A stretch of 60,722 bases of DNA from Dehalococcoidales bacterium (GTDB lineage: Bacteria > Chloroflexota > Dehalococcoidia > Dehalococcoidales > Fen-1064). A model generated the notes under the pieces. It did no database searches. It saw only the letters and a list, made by a program, of their open reading frames with translations, and was not told the origin of the DNA. Both the position numbers and the translations under genes were made by a program. Where the stretch lies: assembly GCA_020342155.1 (NCBI GenBank), contig CP070842.1, forward strand, positions 395,801 to 456,522. The letters run 5' to 3'. Below are positions 18,180 to 27,860 of the stretch, piece after piece; the first letter of the stretch is position 1; every line of letters starts with the position of its first letter.

Positions 18180-19482
18180 GCCTCGCTTAATTCAGGCGAT
18201 GCTTGACGCCTTCAGGCTACCTGACCTGAGGCGACGGCTCCTTTTCACCTTTGCCATGCTGGTGGTCTTCCGCTTCGTGGCTCATGTACCCCTCCCCGGA
18301 GTGAATCCAGATGCTCTCAGGGAGTTCTTTGAGAGCAACGCCATGCTGGGCTTTCTTGACATGTTCAGTGGTGGTGCCATGAAGAATTTCAGTGTGGCGG
18401 CGATGGGGGTCTACCCCTATATAACGGCGTCAATTATCATGACGCTGATGACACCGGTAATTCCACGGTTGCAGATGCTTTCTCAAGAGGGAGAAGCTGG
18501 TCGGAACAAGATTAACCGGATTACTCACTGGCTGATGATTCCCCTGGCTGGTATCGCCGGTTTCGGGCAACTCAAGCTGCTGGAGGCTAATGGAGCAATT
18601 GACGCTGCCAGTGGACTACCGCTAGCGGCAATGATTATTTCCATTATTGCCGGCACAGTTTTTCTGGTCTGGCTTGGTGAACAGATTACAGAGTACGGCA
18701 TCGGCAACGGGGTGTCGATAATAATCTTTGGTGGGATTGTAGCCGGGTACTGGGAGACATTCGGTACGGGCTTATTAACCGGGCAACAGGGAGAATGGAT
18801 AGGACTGGTATCCTTTGGCCTTATTATGCTGGCTACGGTGGTGCTGATAGTTGTCTTCACCGAGGCCCACCGGCGGATTCCGGTTCAGTATGCCCGTACT
18901 ACCTTTCGTGGTGGCCGTATGTACCGGCAATCAGGGGGGACCCATATTCCGCTGCGGGTAAATACTGCCGGGATGATTCCCCTAATCTTTGCAATGTCAC
19001 TGGTAATCTTCCCGGGTATGATTGCCAGCTACTTTGCTAATCCAGTAGGACAGGACCCTAACTTTGCTAATCACGTCGCCAACATATTTAGAGCTGACGC
19101 AGCGCTGCCTTTGGGTCTGATTTACTGGGGGTTGTACTTTCTTCTGGTGATTGGCTTTGCCTTTTTCTATACGATGGTCATGTTTCAGCAGCAGGACCTG
19201 CCGGGGACCTTGCAGCGGCAGGGAGGCTTCATCCCAGGAATCAGGCCGGGCAGGAATACGTCCACTTATCTTAACCATGTCATCAATCGTATTACCACGG
19301 CCGGGGCATTTTTCTTGGCATTCGTGGCCATAATCCCATTCCTCGCCAGGACAGTTACCGATGTCCAGACGATACAGCTGTCGAGCATGGGTCTATTGAT
19401 TGTGGTCGGTGTGGTGCTGGATACGATGAAGCAAATGGAAGCGCAATTGACGATGAGGCGTTACGAAGGCTTTATCAAGTAG
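18160..19482 (+). CDS. secY: Protein translocase subunit SecY
   Basis: 440 residues with about ten membrane segments; it is the channel of the Sec translocon. The start at 18160 follows GGAGGAGGTGG and overlaps rplO by 20 nt; the ATG at 18199 is an alternative with a poorer ribosome-binding site. The plug region (MLGFLDMFSGGAMKNFSV), the cytosolic loop EAHRRIPVQYAR and the C-terminal MRRYEGFIK are diagnostic. Confidence 0.97.
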   Translation: MRPRQTRPRLIQAMLDAFRLPDLRRRLLFTFAMLVVFRFVAHVPLPGVNPDALREFFESNAMLGFLDMFSGGAMKNFSVAAMGVYPYITASIIMTLMTPVIPRLQMLSQEGEAGRNKINRITHWLMIPLAGIAGFGQLKLLEANGAIDAASGLPLAAMIISIIAGTVFLVWLGEQITEYGIGNGVSIIIFGGIVAGYWETFGTGLLTGQQGEWIGLVSFGLIMLATVVLIVVFTEAHRRIPVQYARTTFRGGRMYRQSGGTHIPLRVNTAGMIPLIFAMSLVIFPGMIASYFANPVGQDPNFANHVANIFRADAALPLGLIYWGLYFLLVIGFAFFYTMVMFQQQDLPGTLQRQGGFIPGIRPGRNTSTYLNHVINRITTAGAFFLAFVAIIPFLARTVTDVQTIQLSSMGLLIVVGVVLDTMKQMEAQLTMRRYEGFIK

Positions 19483-19490
19483 GAGTCAAG

Positions 19491-20147
19491 GTGTATATTG
19501 TTTTTCTCGGTGCACCCGGAGCAGGTAAGGGCACACAGGCCGCAACTGTGGCTGAGAAGCTGAACCTAGCCCATATCGCCAGTGGTGATATGTTTCGGGA
19601 GGCCCAGAAGCAGGAAACTGAGCTGGCAAAACAGGCTAAGGTCTATATGGAGAAGGGGATGCTTGTTCCCGACGATATTACAATACAGATGGTCCTGGAG
19701 CGTATCGCAGCCCCCGACTGTGAGCGGGGCGTGATTTTTGACGGTTTCCCCAGGACGCTGGAACAGGCCAAAGCGCTGGATGAGGCCTTGGGAAAACAGG
19801 GTAAGATGATAGACAGTGTGGTTTACATAAAGGTGGCTGAGGCCGAGCTGCTGGAAAGGCTCAGCGGACGCTGGATCTGCCGCCAGTGCCAGACCCCGTA
19901 CCATATGGTGAATTCACCGCCCCAAACCCCGGGCAAGTGTGACCGGTGCGGTGGTGAGCTCTACCAGCGCCCTGACGATACACCGGAGACGGTCAAGGAG
20001 CGGTTAAAAGTCTACTTCGCAGAGACGGCGCCCTTGATTGACCACTATGCCCAGGCAGGTAAACTGCTCGAGGTGGGCGGAGAAGGTGGTGTCGACGAAG
20101 TGCGGGAGAGGATATTAGCGTCACTGGAGAAGGAGACTGTCAAGTAG
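19491..20147 (+). CDS. adk: Adenylate kinase, zinc-binding LID type
   Basis: 218 residues from a GTG start (MYIVFLGAPGAGKGTQ, Walker A). It interconverts ATP, AMP and ADP. The LID domain carries four cysteines (CRQC and CDRC), so it probably binds zinc. DGFPRTLEQA is the AMP-binding segment. It is 8 nt downstream of secY, the usual spc-operon order. Confidence 0.96.
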   Translation: MYIVFLGAPGAGKGTQAATVAEKLNLAHIASGDMFREAQKQETELAKQAKVYMEKGMLVPDDITIQMVLERIAAPDCERGVIFDGFPRTLEQAKALDEALGKQGKMIDSVVYIKVAEAELLERLSGRWICRQCQTPYHMVNSPPQTPGKCDRCGGELYQRPDDTPETVKERLKVYFAETAPLIDHYAQAGKLLEVGGEGGVDEVRERILASLEKETVK

Positions 20148-20158
20148 CGGTAATAGGG

Positions 20159-20926
20159 ATGAGTATTATTATTAAGTCTGACCATGAGATTGAGTTGATG
20201 CGTCAGGCTGGTTGGCTTGTAGCGACGGTCCTGGAGGTGTTAAGGGCACGAGTGAGACCGGGAATGTGTACCGAAGAGTTGGACGTGATTGCTGCCGAAG
20301 AGGCTAAGAAGCTGGGTGGACGCCCTTCGTTTAAGGGTTATCGGGGATTTCCCGGCAACCTTTGTGTGTCAGTCAATGATGAAATCGTGCATGGTATTCC
20401 GGGAAAGAGGGTACTCTACGAAGGTGACATCGTTTCACTGGATTTCGGGATTATCTATCAGGACTTCCAAGGCGATGCTGCTATTACTATTGGAGTAGGT
20501 GATGTTAGTCCTGAAGCTAAACAGCTTATGGATGTGACAGAGGGTGCTCTGAAAGTCGGTATTGCAGCAGCCCGACCAGGAGAGAGATTGGGAGATATCT
20601 CAGCGGCGATTGAGCAATATGCGGAATCGAGAGGATATTCGGTGGTGCGTGAGTATACCGGTCACGGTATCGGTCGGAATATGCACGAGGACCCGCAGGT
20701 GCCTAACTGCACCACGCCAGCATTCGGGCTTATGCCGGGGGCTGGGCCGGAACTACAGAAGGGGATGACGCTGGCCCTTGAACCGATGGTGAATATTGGG
20801 GATTGGGCGACCAAACGGGATGATGATAACTGGACGGTGCGTACCAGAGACGGCAGTCTTTCGGCGCACTTTGAGAGTACTATTGCTATTACTGATGGAG
20901 AACCTGAGATTCTGACCAGGGTGTGA
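20159..20926 (+). CDS. map: Methionine aminopeptidase, type I
   Basis: 255 residues. It removes the N-terminal methionine of nascent proteins. Metal ligands are visible in [15 protein letters not shown], in [12 protein letters not shown] and in ALEPMV, and the final glutamate in HFESTIAIT. No N-terminal zinc-finger extension. Confidence 0.96.
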   Translation: MSIIIKSDHEIELMRQAGWLVATVLEVLRARVRPGMCTEELDVIAAEEAKKLGGRPSFKGYRGFPGNLCVSVNDEIVHGIPGKRVLYEGDIVSLDFGIIYQDFQGDAAITIGVGDVSPEAKQLMDVTEGALKVGIAAARPGERLGDISAAIEQYAESRGYSVVREYTGHGIGRNMHEDPQVPNCTTPAFGLMPGAGPELQKGMTLALEPMVNIGDWATKRDDDNWTVRTRDGSLSAHFESTIAITDGEPEILTRV

Positions 20927-20937
20927 GCGGGAAGTCT

Positions 20938-21156
20938 ATGCCAAAGAAGGAAAGTATTGAGGTGGAGGGGGTGGTTACTGAGGCATTACCTAACGCCATG
21001 TTTCGGGTCGAGTTGCCAAATGGGCACCAGGTATTAGCCCATATCTCAGGTAGAATAAGGGTACACTATATTAGAATCCTGCCCGGCGATAGGGTCTTGA
21101 TTGAGTTGTCGCCATATGACCTGGGCCGGGGTCGGATAACCTACCGGTTCAAGTGA
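20938..21156 (+). CDS. infA: Translation initiation factor IF-1
   Basis: 72 residues, the standard length, from ATG 20938 preceded by CGGGAAG; a GTG at 20923 would add five residues. An S1/OB-fold protein that blocks the A site during initiation. [20 protein letters not shown] and [19 protein letters not shown] are characteristic. Confidence 0.96.
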   Translation: MPKKESIEVEGVVTEALPNAMFRVELPNGHQVLAHISGRIRVHYIRILPGDRVLIELSPYDLGRGRITYRFK

Positions 21157-21168
21157 GAGGGAATTAGT

Positions 21169-21282
21169 ATGAAGGTCAAGGCTTCAGTTAAAGCCAGATG
21201 CGAGAAGTGCAAGATAATAAGGCGGCGAGGAGTAGTCCGGGTGATTTGCTCCAAGCCTAGTCATAAGCAAAGGCAGGGTTGA
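21169..21282 (+). CDS. rpmJ: 50S ribosomal protein L36
   Basis: 37 residues, [14 protein letters not shown] at the start, with the zinc ligands C-x2-C, C and H ([12 protein letters not shown]) of the C+ form. The ATG at 21169 follows GAGGGAA. It lies between infA and rpsM, its usual position. Confidence 0.95.
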   Translation: MKVKASVKARCEKCKIIRRRGVVRVICSKPSHKQRQG

Positions 21283-21309
21283 TATCCTGCCGAGGAAGGA
21301 GGTAGTCTG

Positions 21310-21699
21310 ATGCCGCGTATCGCTGGAGTGGATATTCCGAGAGACAAGCAAATCTGGGTATCGCTGCAATATATCCACGGGATTGGCTCCGCACTGAGCC
21401 ACAAGGTTCTGGAGTATGCTGGTGTCAATGCCGAGACCAAGGCAGATGACCTCACCGAAGAGGAGGTCAACAGGCTCCGAGAGTATATTGACCGGGAATA
21501 CCGGGTTGAGGGTGAGCTTCGAAAGGAAGTCAGCTTCAACATCAAGCGTTTGACTGAGATTGGCAGCTACCGGGGCCACCGACATCGCTATAGTCTGCCG
21601 GTCAGGGGGCAACGGACCCGCACCAACGCTCGTACCCACCGTGGCTCGCGAAAGACTGTGGCTGGCAGAGGTAAGAAGCGCGGTGCCACCAAGAAGTAA
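21310..21699 (+). CDS. rpsM: 30S ribosomal protein S13
   Basis: 129 residues, with [13 protein letters not shown] at the start and the tRNA-contacting basic C-terminus ([19 protein letters not shown]). Preceded by GAAGGAGG. Confidence 0.97.
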   Translation: MPRIAGVDIPRDKQIWVSLQYIHGIGSALSHKVLEYAGVNAETKADDLTEEEVNRLREYIDREYRVEGELRKEVSFNIKRLTEIGSYRGHRHRYSLPVRGQRTRTNARTHRGSRKTVAGRGKKRGATKK

Positions 21700-21727
21700 T
21701 CGGACTTAACCCAGATAGGAGAGCAGA

Positions 21728-22120
21728 ATGCCACCAAAGAAACGAACCAGGGCAAGGAGGAGAGAACGCAGGGTCGTTCCTGCGGGGAGAGCCTATATTC
21801 AGTCCACTTTTAATAATACTCTGGTGACGCTGACTGACCCCGAGGGCAACGTAATTGCCTGGGGTAGTTCTGGGACCGCCGGTTTCAAGGGTTCGCGTAA
21901 GGGTACACCTTATGCTGCCCAACTGGCTGCTCAGGATGCAGCGCGTAAAGGAATGGCCCAGGGCTTGCAACAGGTGGATGTCTACGTTAAGGGACCGGGT
22001 AGCGGGCGTGAGGCAGCTCTCCGGGCTCTTCAGAGTTCTGGCTTAAACATTAACAGTATCAGGGATGTAACCCCAATACCACACAACGGGTGTCGACCAC
22101 CTAAGAGGAGAAGGGTATAA
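21728..22120 (+). CDS. rpsK: 30S ribosomal protein S11
   Basis: 130 residues. It is a platform protein near the Shine-Dalgarno helix. [22 protein letters not shown] segment ([18 protein letters not shown]) and the C-terminal [20 protein letters not shown] are diagnostic. Confidence 0.97.
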   Translation: MPPKKRTRARRRERRVVPAGRAYIQSTFNNTLVTLTDPEGNVIAWGSSGTAGFKGSRKGTPYAAQLAAQDAARKGMAQGLQQVDVYVKGPGSGREAALRALQSSGLNINSIRDVTPIPHNGCRPPKRRRV

Positions 22121-22211
22121 AGTATTACCGGTATTACCAGTAAGAGGACAATAACTCGGTGCTGTGTAACGGACGCTTAGCTGCTAAGAGGAGATGGGAG
22201 TAGGATAGAAA

Positions 22212-22835
22212 ATGGCAAGATATACTGGGTCCGTCTGTCATCTATGTCGGCGATGTGGTGATAAACTGATGCTCAAGGGGAGTCGCTGCTACACGCCGAA
22301 GTGTGCCATGGAGCGAAGGCGACGGCCTACCGGGCAACGGTTCCGTCGGCGTCGGGTTTCTGACCGTGGTCTGCAACTGGCAGAGAAGCAGAAGGCTCGT
22401 TACACCTACGGCGTGCTGGAGAAGCAGTTCCGGAGGACCTTTGCTCAAGCCGAGCGACAGCCTGGTGTCACGGGGGACAATCTGATAGCATTGCTGGAGA
22501 GGCGGCTGGACAACGTGGTCTACCGCCTTGGATTTGCTGATTCCAGAAATCAGGCCCGTCAGATTGTGTTGCACGGACATATCGTTTTGAGCGGTCGCCG
22601 GACAAACATCCCGTCCTGTTTGGTAAAGGAAGGTGATACCATCTCCTGGCGGGAAGGCAGTACCAAGACCGAGTATTTCAAACAGGTTGCCGGGGAAATC
22701 GGGTCGAAGTCTGTCCCAAGCTGGCTCGGACTCGACAGAGATAATCTTGTCGGACAGGTTATATCCATGCCGACACCTGAAGACGCCGGGGTTAAGTTTG
22801 AGGGACAGAGTATCGTTGAGTACTACTCGCGGTAA
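22212..22835 (+). CDS. rpsD: 30S ribosomal protein S4, zinc-binding type
   Basis: 207 residues. It initiates 16S 5'-domain assembly and in some bacteria represses the alpha operon. The N-terminus carries cysteines (CHLCRRCGD and CYTPKC) of the C+ form; an S4 RNA-binding domain follows (RRLDNVVYRLGFA). The 91-nt gap before it holds a 9-bp direct repeat (TATTACCGG / TATTACCAG) and a CTTAGC-T-GCTAAG palindrome. Confidence 0.96.
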   Translation: MARYTGSVCHLCRRCGDKLMLKGSRCYTPKCAMERRRRPTGQRFRRRRVSDRGLQLAEKQKARYTYGVLEKQFRRTFAQAERQPGVTGDNLIALLERRLDNVVYRLGFADSRNQARQIVLHGHIVLSGRRTNIPSCLVKEGDTISWREGSTKTEYFKQVAGEIGSKSVPSWLGLDRDNLVGQVISMPTPEDAGVKFEGQSIVEYYSR

Positions 22836-22869
22836 AGTCGCGTGATAGGCACTATAAGGAGGTAGGAGT

Positions 22870-23925
22870 TTGTCTCTATCGGCAATAGCTAAGATTGAGT
22901 GCGTCGAAACTAGGGACAACTACGGACGCTTTGTGGCTGAGCCACTGGATAAAGGCTTCGGTATGACCATGGGGAATGCCCTGAGGCGAGTAATGCTTGG
23001 TCATCTCCCGGGAGCGGCCATAACCCGGGTCAGGATTGAGGGGATTCAGCATGAGTTCTCTTCTATTCCTCATGTGAGGGAGGACGTCATCGAGTTTCTC
23101 CTTAACGTGAAGGCGATACGGTTGAAGCCAATCGCAGAGCGGCCTGGCAGGTTGATTCTGGACATGGCGGGGGAGGGACGTGTCTGTGCAGCCGATATTA
23201 ACCCTTCGTCCGACTTCGAGATTGCCAATCCCGAACTCTATCTGGCGACGATGGATTCTCCAGAAGCCAGGCTCTTCGTCGAGTTTGATGTGGAGATAGG
23301 TGTGGGCTACATGGAAGCTGAGTCTGGTGATAGTATGCCGCTGGGAGTAATTCCGGTGGATGCTATCTTCACCCCGGTACGTAAGGTCAACTACACAATC
23401 GAACCGCTACACGTTGGCCGTGAGACCAGCCACGAGCGGTTATATCTTGAGATATGGACTGACGGCACTATTGAGGCTGGTGAGGCCATGAGCCAGAGCG
23501 CCAGTATTCTTATGACTATGTTGAACTCATTTGTAAACTATGGCACCGTCGTCCCAGATGAGGTGGAGAAGGAGTTTGCTGAACTGGCCATGTCCGAAGA
23601 GCAGTATAACATGCCGGTGGAACAGCTTGCCCTTTCCGTGCGGACCATGAATTGTCTGAGGCGCGGTAACATCACAACTGTCGGTGAGTTGATTAGCCGG
23701 GGTGAGAAGGGGCTCCTGGCGTTGCGGAATTTCGGGCAGAAATCAAGGCAGGAGATTGAGGAACGGCTCAACGAATTCGGACTCTCTCTCATTCCCAAGA
23801 CTGAAGAAGCAGAGGAGCCTGCTGAAGTCGAGGCTGATGACTTAGTGGCCAGTGCCGCCGAAGCTGCTACAGTCCCTGGAGCCGAGGGTGAAGCCGGAGA
23901 AGACGAGGGCCGTAACGATGAGTGA
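22870..23925 (+). CDS. rpoA: RNA polymerase alpha subunit
   Basis: 351 residues from a TTG preceded by AGGAGGTAGGAG. The N-terminal domain dimerises and assembles the core (KGFGMTMGNALRRVMLGHL). The C-terminal domain that contacts UP elements and activators is intact (LRRGNITTVGELI; LRNFGQKSRQEIEERL). Residues about 310-351 form an acidic Glu/Ala-rich tail beyond the usual end. Confidence 0.97.
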   Translation: MSLSAIAKIECVETRDNYGRFVAEPLDKGFGMTMGNALRRVMLGHLPGAAITRVRIEGIQHEFSSIPHVREDVIEFLLNVKAIRLKPIAERPGRLILDMAGEGRVCAADINPSSDFEIANPELYLATMDSPEARLFVEFDVEIGVGYMEAESGDSMPLGVIPVDAIFTPVRKVNYTIEPLHVGRETSHERLYLEIWTDGTIEAGEAMSQSASILMTMLNSFVNYGTVVPDEVEKEFAELAMSEEQYNMPVEQLALSVRTMNCLRRGNITTVGELISRGEKGLLALRNFGQKSRQEIEERLNEFGLSLIPKTEEAEEPAEVEADDLVASAAEAATVPGAEGEAGEDEGRNDE

Positions 23926-23943
23926 TAGAAACGGGTAAACAAC

Positions 23944-24297
23944 ATGGGGCGTAAAATATCCGGCAGGAAACTAGCGAGGTCTTCAGGTTACCAGAGGGCG
24001 ATGCATCGCAACCTAGTGACTGACCTTTTGAACTATGAAAAGATTACAACCACCGAGGCCAGAGCTAAACAGGTACGCGGTCTGGCGGAGAAGATGGTTA
24101 CCCTGGGTAAAGAGGGCAGCTTGCACTCCCGTCGCCAGGCACTGACGTTTATCTTCAGCAAAAAGGTGACTGATAAAGTGTTTGATGAGCTGGCGACGCG
24201 TTATGCAGAGCGGCCTGGCGGCTATACAAGGATTACCAAGCTGGGCCCCAGGCAGGGTGATGGGGCTGCAATGGTCCAGCTTGAGCTGGTGGAATGA
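23944..24297 (+). CDS. rplQ: 50S ribosomal protein L17
   Basis: 117 residues, near the tunnel exit. [20 protein letters not shown] and [16 protein letters not shown] are typical. Its stop overlaps truA (ATGA). Confidence 0.97.
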   Translation: MGRKISGRKLARSSGYQRAMHRNLVTDLLNYEKITTTEARAKQVRGLAEKMVTLGKEGSLHSRRQALTFIFSKKVTDKVFDELATRYAERPGGYTRITKLGPRQGDGAAMVQLELVE

Positions 24298-25124
24298 TAT
24301 TATCTGCTGTGGCTGATTCTGAAGTCGAGAGGGGTAACCCGGTGACTACCACAAGGATGGTGCTGGTCGTTGAGTACAATGGCACCAACTACTACGGCTC
24401 GCAGTGGCAGACCGGTTTGCCTACTATTCAGAGTGAGATAGAGAAGGCGCTGCGGGGACTGACCGGAGAAACAATTCGGGTAGCGATGGCCAGTCGGACT
24501 GATGCCGGGGTACATGCCCAAAGACAGGTTGTCAGTTTTCTAACCGGTTCGGCGCTGTCCCGGGAGACCTTTATCAGCGGACTGAATCACTACCTACCGC
24601 AGGACATTGCTGTCAAGTCGACGTACATCATGGATGAGTTCTTTGAAGTTCGGCGTATTGCGATGAGCCGGCAGTACCGCTACAGCATATTGAATGTGGG
24701 GACCCGCTCACCACTCCGTGAATCTTTTGCCTACCGCGTTGTCGGTACTCTGGATGTCGATGGGATGGACCAGGCGTGTCAAGCCCTTGTCGGTGAGCAC
24801 GATTTCGCCTCGTTTGCCAGCGGTATCGGGGGTGAGGAAAAGAGCACGGTTCGGCGAGTCTATCAGGCTGGTGTTGGCAGAAAAGGAGACTTTGTGGTTC
24901 TTGACATGGTAGCCAATGCCTTTGTGCGTCATCAGGTGCGCAGTACCGCTGGCTGTCTGGTCAGCATTGGTCTGGGCAAGATGAGTCTCGACGAGTTTTA
25001 CAGTATAATCGAGGTAAAGCAACCAGGGCTTGCTGGGCCGACACTGCCGGCATGCGGACTTTGCCTAGTACGGGTGAACTACCCCCACCCTTTTGAGGAA
25101 TTGAACGATGACGAAGACCTATAG
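24294..25124 (+). CDS. truA: tRNA pseudouridine synthase A
   Basis: 276 residues. It makes pseudouridine at tRNA positions 38-40. The catalytic Asp is in SRTDAGVHA near residue 68; MSRQYRYSI and FVRHQVRS are family motifs. The ATG overlapping the rplQ stop is chosen; a GTG at 24342 would give a more typical length. It overlaps rplM by 17 nt. Confidence 0.93.
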   Translation: MILSAVADSEVERGNPVTTTRMVLVVEYNGTNYYGSQWQTGLPTIQSEIEKALRGLTGETIRVAMASRTDAGVHAQRQVVSFLTGSALSRETFISGLNHYLPQDIAVKSTYIMDEFFEVRRIAMSRQYRYSILNVGTRSPLRESFAYRVVGTLDVDGMDQACQALVGEHDFASFASGIGGEEKSTVRRVYQAGVGRKGDFVVLDMVANAFVRHQVRSTAGCLVSIGLGKMSLDEFYSIIEVKQPGLAGPTLPACGLCLVRVNYPHPFEELNDDEDL

Positions 25125-25542
25125 TATTAAAGCCTCTGACATTGAGCGGAAGTGGCACACTGTTGATGCCTCTGATGAAATCCTGGGCAGGCTAGCAACG
25201 AGGATTGCCACACTGCTCATGGGCAAGCACAAGCCAATGTTCTGCCGCAATCTGGACGTGGGTGATTTCGTGGTTGTTATTAACGCCGATAAAGTCAGGT
25301 TTACGGGTGACAAGGCCAAGCAGAAGATGTACTATCGGCATTCCGGCTACCCCGGTGGATTGAAGAGCACCAGCCTGGAGAAGATGATGCAGACCCACCC
25401 TACCAGGGTGATTGAGCGTGCTGTCAAGGGCATGTTGCCGCGAAATAAGCTGAGTGCGGGTATGATGAAGCGTCTCAAGATTTACGTCGGGGACAGTCAT
25501 CCTCATCAGGGACAGGTCGGTTCAAAAGTCGTGAATGCATAA
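25108..25542 (+). CDS. rplM: 50S ribosomal protein L13
   Basis: 144 residues, an early 23S assembly protein. WHTVDASDEILGRLATRIA, AVKGMLPRNKL and a C-terminal HPHQGQ are diagnostic. It starts inside truA. Confidence 0.97.
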   Translation: MTKTYSIKASDIERKWHTVDASDEILGRLATRIATLLMGKHKPMFCRNLDVGDFVVVINADKVRFTGDKAKQKMYYRHSGYPGGLKSTSLEKMMQTHPTRVIERAVKGMLPRNKLSAGMMKRLKIYVGDSHPHQGQVGSKVVNA

Positions 25543-25617
25543 TAATGGCCATTGCCAAAGGGCAGGCAACAATAAATAGGCTTTAACTGATATCGAAGCG
25601 AGGAGAGAAGGATTTAG

Positions 25618-26016
25618 TTGGCGGAACAGAATTATTTTTATGGGACTGGCCGGCGTAAGTCGGCAGTTGCTCGAGTGAAACTGACGCCGGGTGGTGGCGG
25701 TGCTATTATTGTCAATGGCATTCCTTATGAGGAGCTGTTTCCTCGTATCGAACAACGGAACACAGTAGCGAAGCCTCTCATGGTTACTGGCACCCTTGAC
25801 AAGTACAACGCCGTCGTCAAGGTTACTGGGGGTGGTGTCAATGGCCAGAGCGGGGCTGTCTGTCACGGTATCGCCCGGGCATTACTGAAGGCTGACGAAG
25901 GCCACCGGTCGATGCTGCGCCAGCACGGACTGCTCACGCGGGATGCCCGCGTCAAAGAGAGGAAGAAGGCCGGTCTCAAGCGAGCCCGCAAGGCGCCACA
26001 ATACACCAAGCGGTAG
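25618..26016 (+). CDS. rpsI: 30S ribosomal protein S9
   Basis: 132 residues from a TTG preceded by GAGGAGAGAAGG. Its C-terminal tail (ARKAPQYTKR) contacts the P-site tRNA anticodon. YGTGRRKSAVARV is the N-terminal signature. It is the last gene of the ribosomal cluster; no clear intrinsic terminator was found in the following 90 nt. Confidence 0.97.
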   Translation: MAEQNYFYGTGRRKSAVARVKLTPGGGGAIIVNGIPYEELFPRIEQRNTVAKPLMVTGTLDKYNAVVKVTGGGVNGQSGAVCHGIARALLKADEGHRSMLRQHGLLTRDARVKERKKAGLKRARKAPQYTKR

Positions 26017-26106
26017 TTGTCCTGGAAGCTCGGCCTTTGCCAGGCTCCTCACTTAGTTCCGTTACTGAAGTCATGCTGATGTTACTGCTTGGACTAGAGT
26101 TCCGCC

Positions 26107-26562
26107 ATGGTTGACGAGATGCCTGAGATGAAGCTGAGGGCTATCGGCGTGGTGCGGAACGGACTTGACACGCCACCGACGCCACGCAGTGACTGGGAGA
26201 AGGTAACTTCCGAGATTGTGATTGATGGCAGTCTGAACGAGGCACTCGATGGTATTGAGGAGTTCTCCCACCTTGTCGTCCTTTTCTGGATGCACCGCCT
26301 CCGCGAAGGTGATACCCCCCTCAAACAACGTCCTATGGGAAATCTTGACCGTCCTCTCAAGGGGCTTTTTGCCCTGCGGACGCCAAACCGGCCTAATCCC
26401 GTCGGTAAAACGACCGTCAGGTTATTGGAGCGTAAGGGCAACATACTGAAAGTTAAGGGCCTGGATGCCCTCGATGGCTCCCCTGTGATAGATATCAAGC
26501 CGTATATGCCGGGGTATGATGCGGCGGCTGATGCTACCGTCCCTGCCTGGATAGCTAATTGA
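26107..26562 (+). CDS. trmO: tRNA t6A37 methyltransferase TrmO-like protein
   Basis: 151 residues matching the YaeB/TsaA (TrmO) family, which methylates N6 of t6A37 in some tRNAs using S-adenosylmethionine. Recognisable segments are IGVVRN at the start, EEFSHLVVLFWMHR, LFALRTPNRPNPVGKTTVRL (substrate/SAM site) and GLDALDGSPVIDIKPYMP. It lacks the C-terminal extension of the E. coli protein. Its stop overlaps the start of the next gene (TTGA). Confidence 0.85.
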   Translation: MVDEMPEMKLRAIGVVRNGLDTPPTPRSDWEKVTSEIVIDGSLNEALDGIEEFSHLVVLFWMHRLREGDTPLKQRPMGNLDRPLKGLFALRTPNRPNPVGKTTVRLLERKGNILKVKGLDALDGSPVIDIKPYMPGYDAAADATVPAWIAN

Positions 26563-27218
26563 CTGAGGAGAAACTGCTGAATATTTACCATCGCCTTTTC
26601 GAATGCTACGGGCCGCAGCACTGGTGGCCAGCGGAGGAACCGTTTGAGGTGATGGTCGGTGCTGTCCTTACCCAATCAGCTGCCTGGACTAACGTAGAGA
26701 AGGCAATCGGAAATCTAAGAGAAGCCGGGGCACTTTCACCGGAGGAATTACGCCAGTTACCCTTACCCGAACTTGCCAGCCTCATCTTCTCCAGCGGCTA
26801 CTACAATGCTAAAGCCCTCAAGTTGAAGGCTCTGGCTGACTACCTTGGGGAATACAAGGACGACCTGAACCGACTGTTTTCGGTCGGTACCTGCCAGCTT
26901 CGTCGTGAGCTTCTGACAGTGCATGGCATCGGTGAGGAGACCGCCGATTCGATATTACTCTATGCCGTAAACCGTCCAATTTTTGTGGTTGATGCTTATA
27001 CCCGCCGTATTTTCAGTCGTGTTGGTCTGGCACCGGATAGCGACCGCTATACCGACTACCAGAGCCTTTTCATGGAGAACCTGCCGGCCGATGTCGGCCT
27101 TTTCAACGAATATCATGCCCTGCTGGTCTGCCTCGGGAAGAATGTTTGCCGCAGGCACCCTTTCTGCCAGCAGTGCTGTCTCGATGGTGATTTCTGTCAC
27201 TTCAGTGAGGCTAGTTAG
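26559..27218 (+). CDS. HhH-GPD DNA glycosylase, EndoIII-like without the lyase lysine
   Basis: 219 residues from a TTG overlapping trmO. The fold is that of endonuclease III: FEVMVGAVLTQSAAWTNVEKA, hairpin LTVHGIGEETADSILLYA, catalytic Asp in IFVVDAYTRRI, and a C-terminal cysteine cluster (CRRHPFCQQC then C) that probably binds a 4Fe-4S cluster. The lysine that EndoIII uses for AP-lyase chemistry is glutamate here (GIGEET), as in monofunctional glycosylases of the MagIII/AlkA kind. It should therefore excise a damaged base without cutting the strand; the lesion is unknown. Confidence 0.85.
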   Translation: MTEEKLLNIYHRLFECYGPQHWWPAEEPFEVMVGAVLTQSAAWTNVEKAIGNLREAGALSPEELRQLPLPELASLIFSSGYYNAKALKLKALADYLGEYKDDLNRLFSVGTCQLRRELLTVHGIGEETADSILLYAVNRPIFVVDAYTRRIFSRVGLAPDSDRYTDYQSLFMENLPADVGLFNEYHALLVCLGKNVCRRHPFCQQCCLDGDFCHFSEAS

Positions 27219-27226
27219 GAGGATAT

Positions 27227-27766
27227 ATGCTCATCGGACTACTCTCGGACACTCATCTCGCCTTTCCCAGTCAACCGCTTCCTCCCGAGGTGCTGACGGC
27301 CTTCAAGGGTGTCGACCTGATTCTGCATATGGGGGATGTCTGGATTCCTTCGGTGCTGGATACACTGGAATCCGTGGCCCCGGTGCTCGCCGCCAGAGGC
27401 GATGATGATATGGACGAGGATTTCGGTGAAGATAGCCGGATGAAAAGGACACAGGTACTTGAGGTAGAGGGGATTACGCTCTGGGCAACCCATATCAAAC
27501 CACGCTACGGTCAGATTGTCCCTCAGGAGCAAACCAATTCATACTCCGCCATATTTCGCCAAAAGCCAGCGGATGACCCGGTAGACCCTCCTGACGTGGT
27601 CGCCTTCGGCCACAGCCACTTTGCTGAGATTGAGGAATACAAAGGGGTGCTACTGATAAATCCCGGCAGTCCTACCATGCCAAGCTATATCCCCAAACTG
27701 GGCAGTGTCGGTCTGCTGACTGTTAAAACCGGCAAGGTAGAGGCTCGCCTGGTGAACCTTGAATAA
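27227..27766 (+). CDS. YfcE/MJ0936-type metallophosphoesterase
   Basis: 179 residues, preceded by AGGAGGA. The calcineurin-like metal motifs are visible: SDTH, GDVW, GHSH and NPGSP. The usual GNHD/GNCD motif reads RGDDD, with an aspartate replacing the metal-binding asparagine. Substrates of the family include cyclic nucleotides and phosphodiesters; not predictable here. It follows the glycosylase by 8 nt and probably shares its transcript. Confidence 0.85.
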   Translation: MLIGLLSDTHLAFPSQPLPPEVLTAFKGVDLILHMGDVWIPSVLDTLESVAPVLAARGDDDMDEDFGEDSRMKRTQVLEVEGITLWATHIKPRYGQIVPQEQTNSYSAIFRQKPADDPVDPPDVVAFGHSHFAEIEEYKGVLLINPGSPTMPSYIPKLGSVGLLTVKTGKVEARLVNLE

Positions 27767-27781
27767 GGTCCCAGGTCTGAT

Positions 27782-27810
27782 TTGACGTCGCCAACCATGT
27801 TGTTTAAGAT
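27782..27810 (+). promoter_or_regulatory. Promoter of the acyl-CoA operon
   Basis: TTGACG (27782-27787), 17-nt spacer, TAAGAT (27805-27810). The predicted start near 27817 leaves about 44 nt to the ATG at 27861. It lies directly upstream of the first enoyl-CoA hydratase gene. Confidence 0.65.
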
Positions 27811-27860
27811 AAGCTCTACTGGTAGCAGAGACTGTTCCTGTGGTTCTCAAGAGGGAAACC

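Noticed and set aside
26017..26100. Terminator after rpsI
   Set aside because: CCTGG/CCAGG can pair but the loop is 14 nt and no T-run follows, so it was not called.
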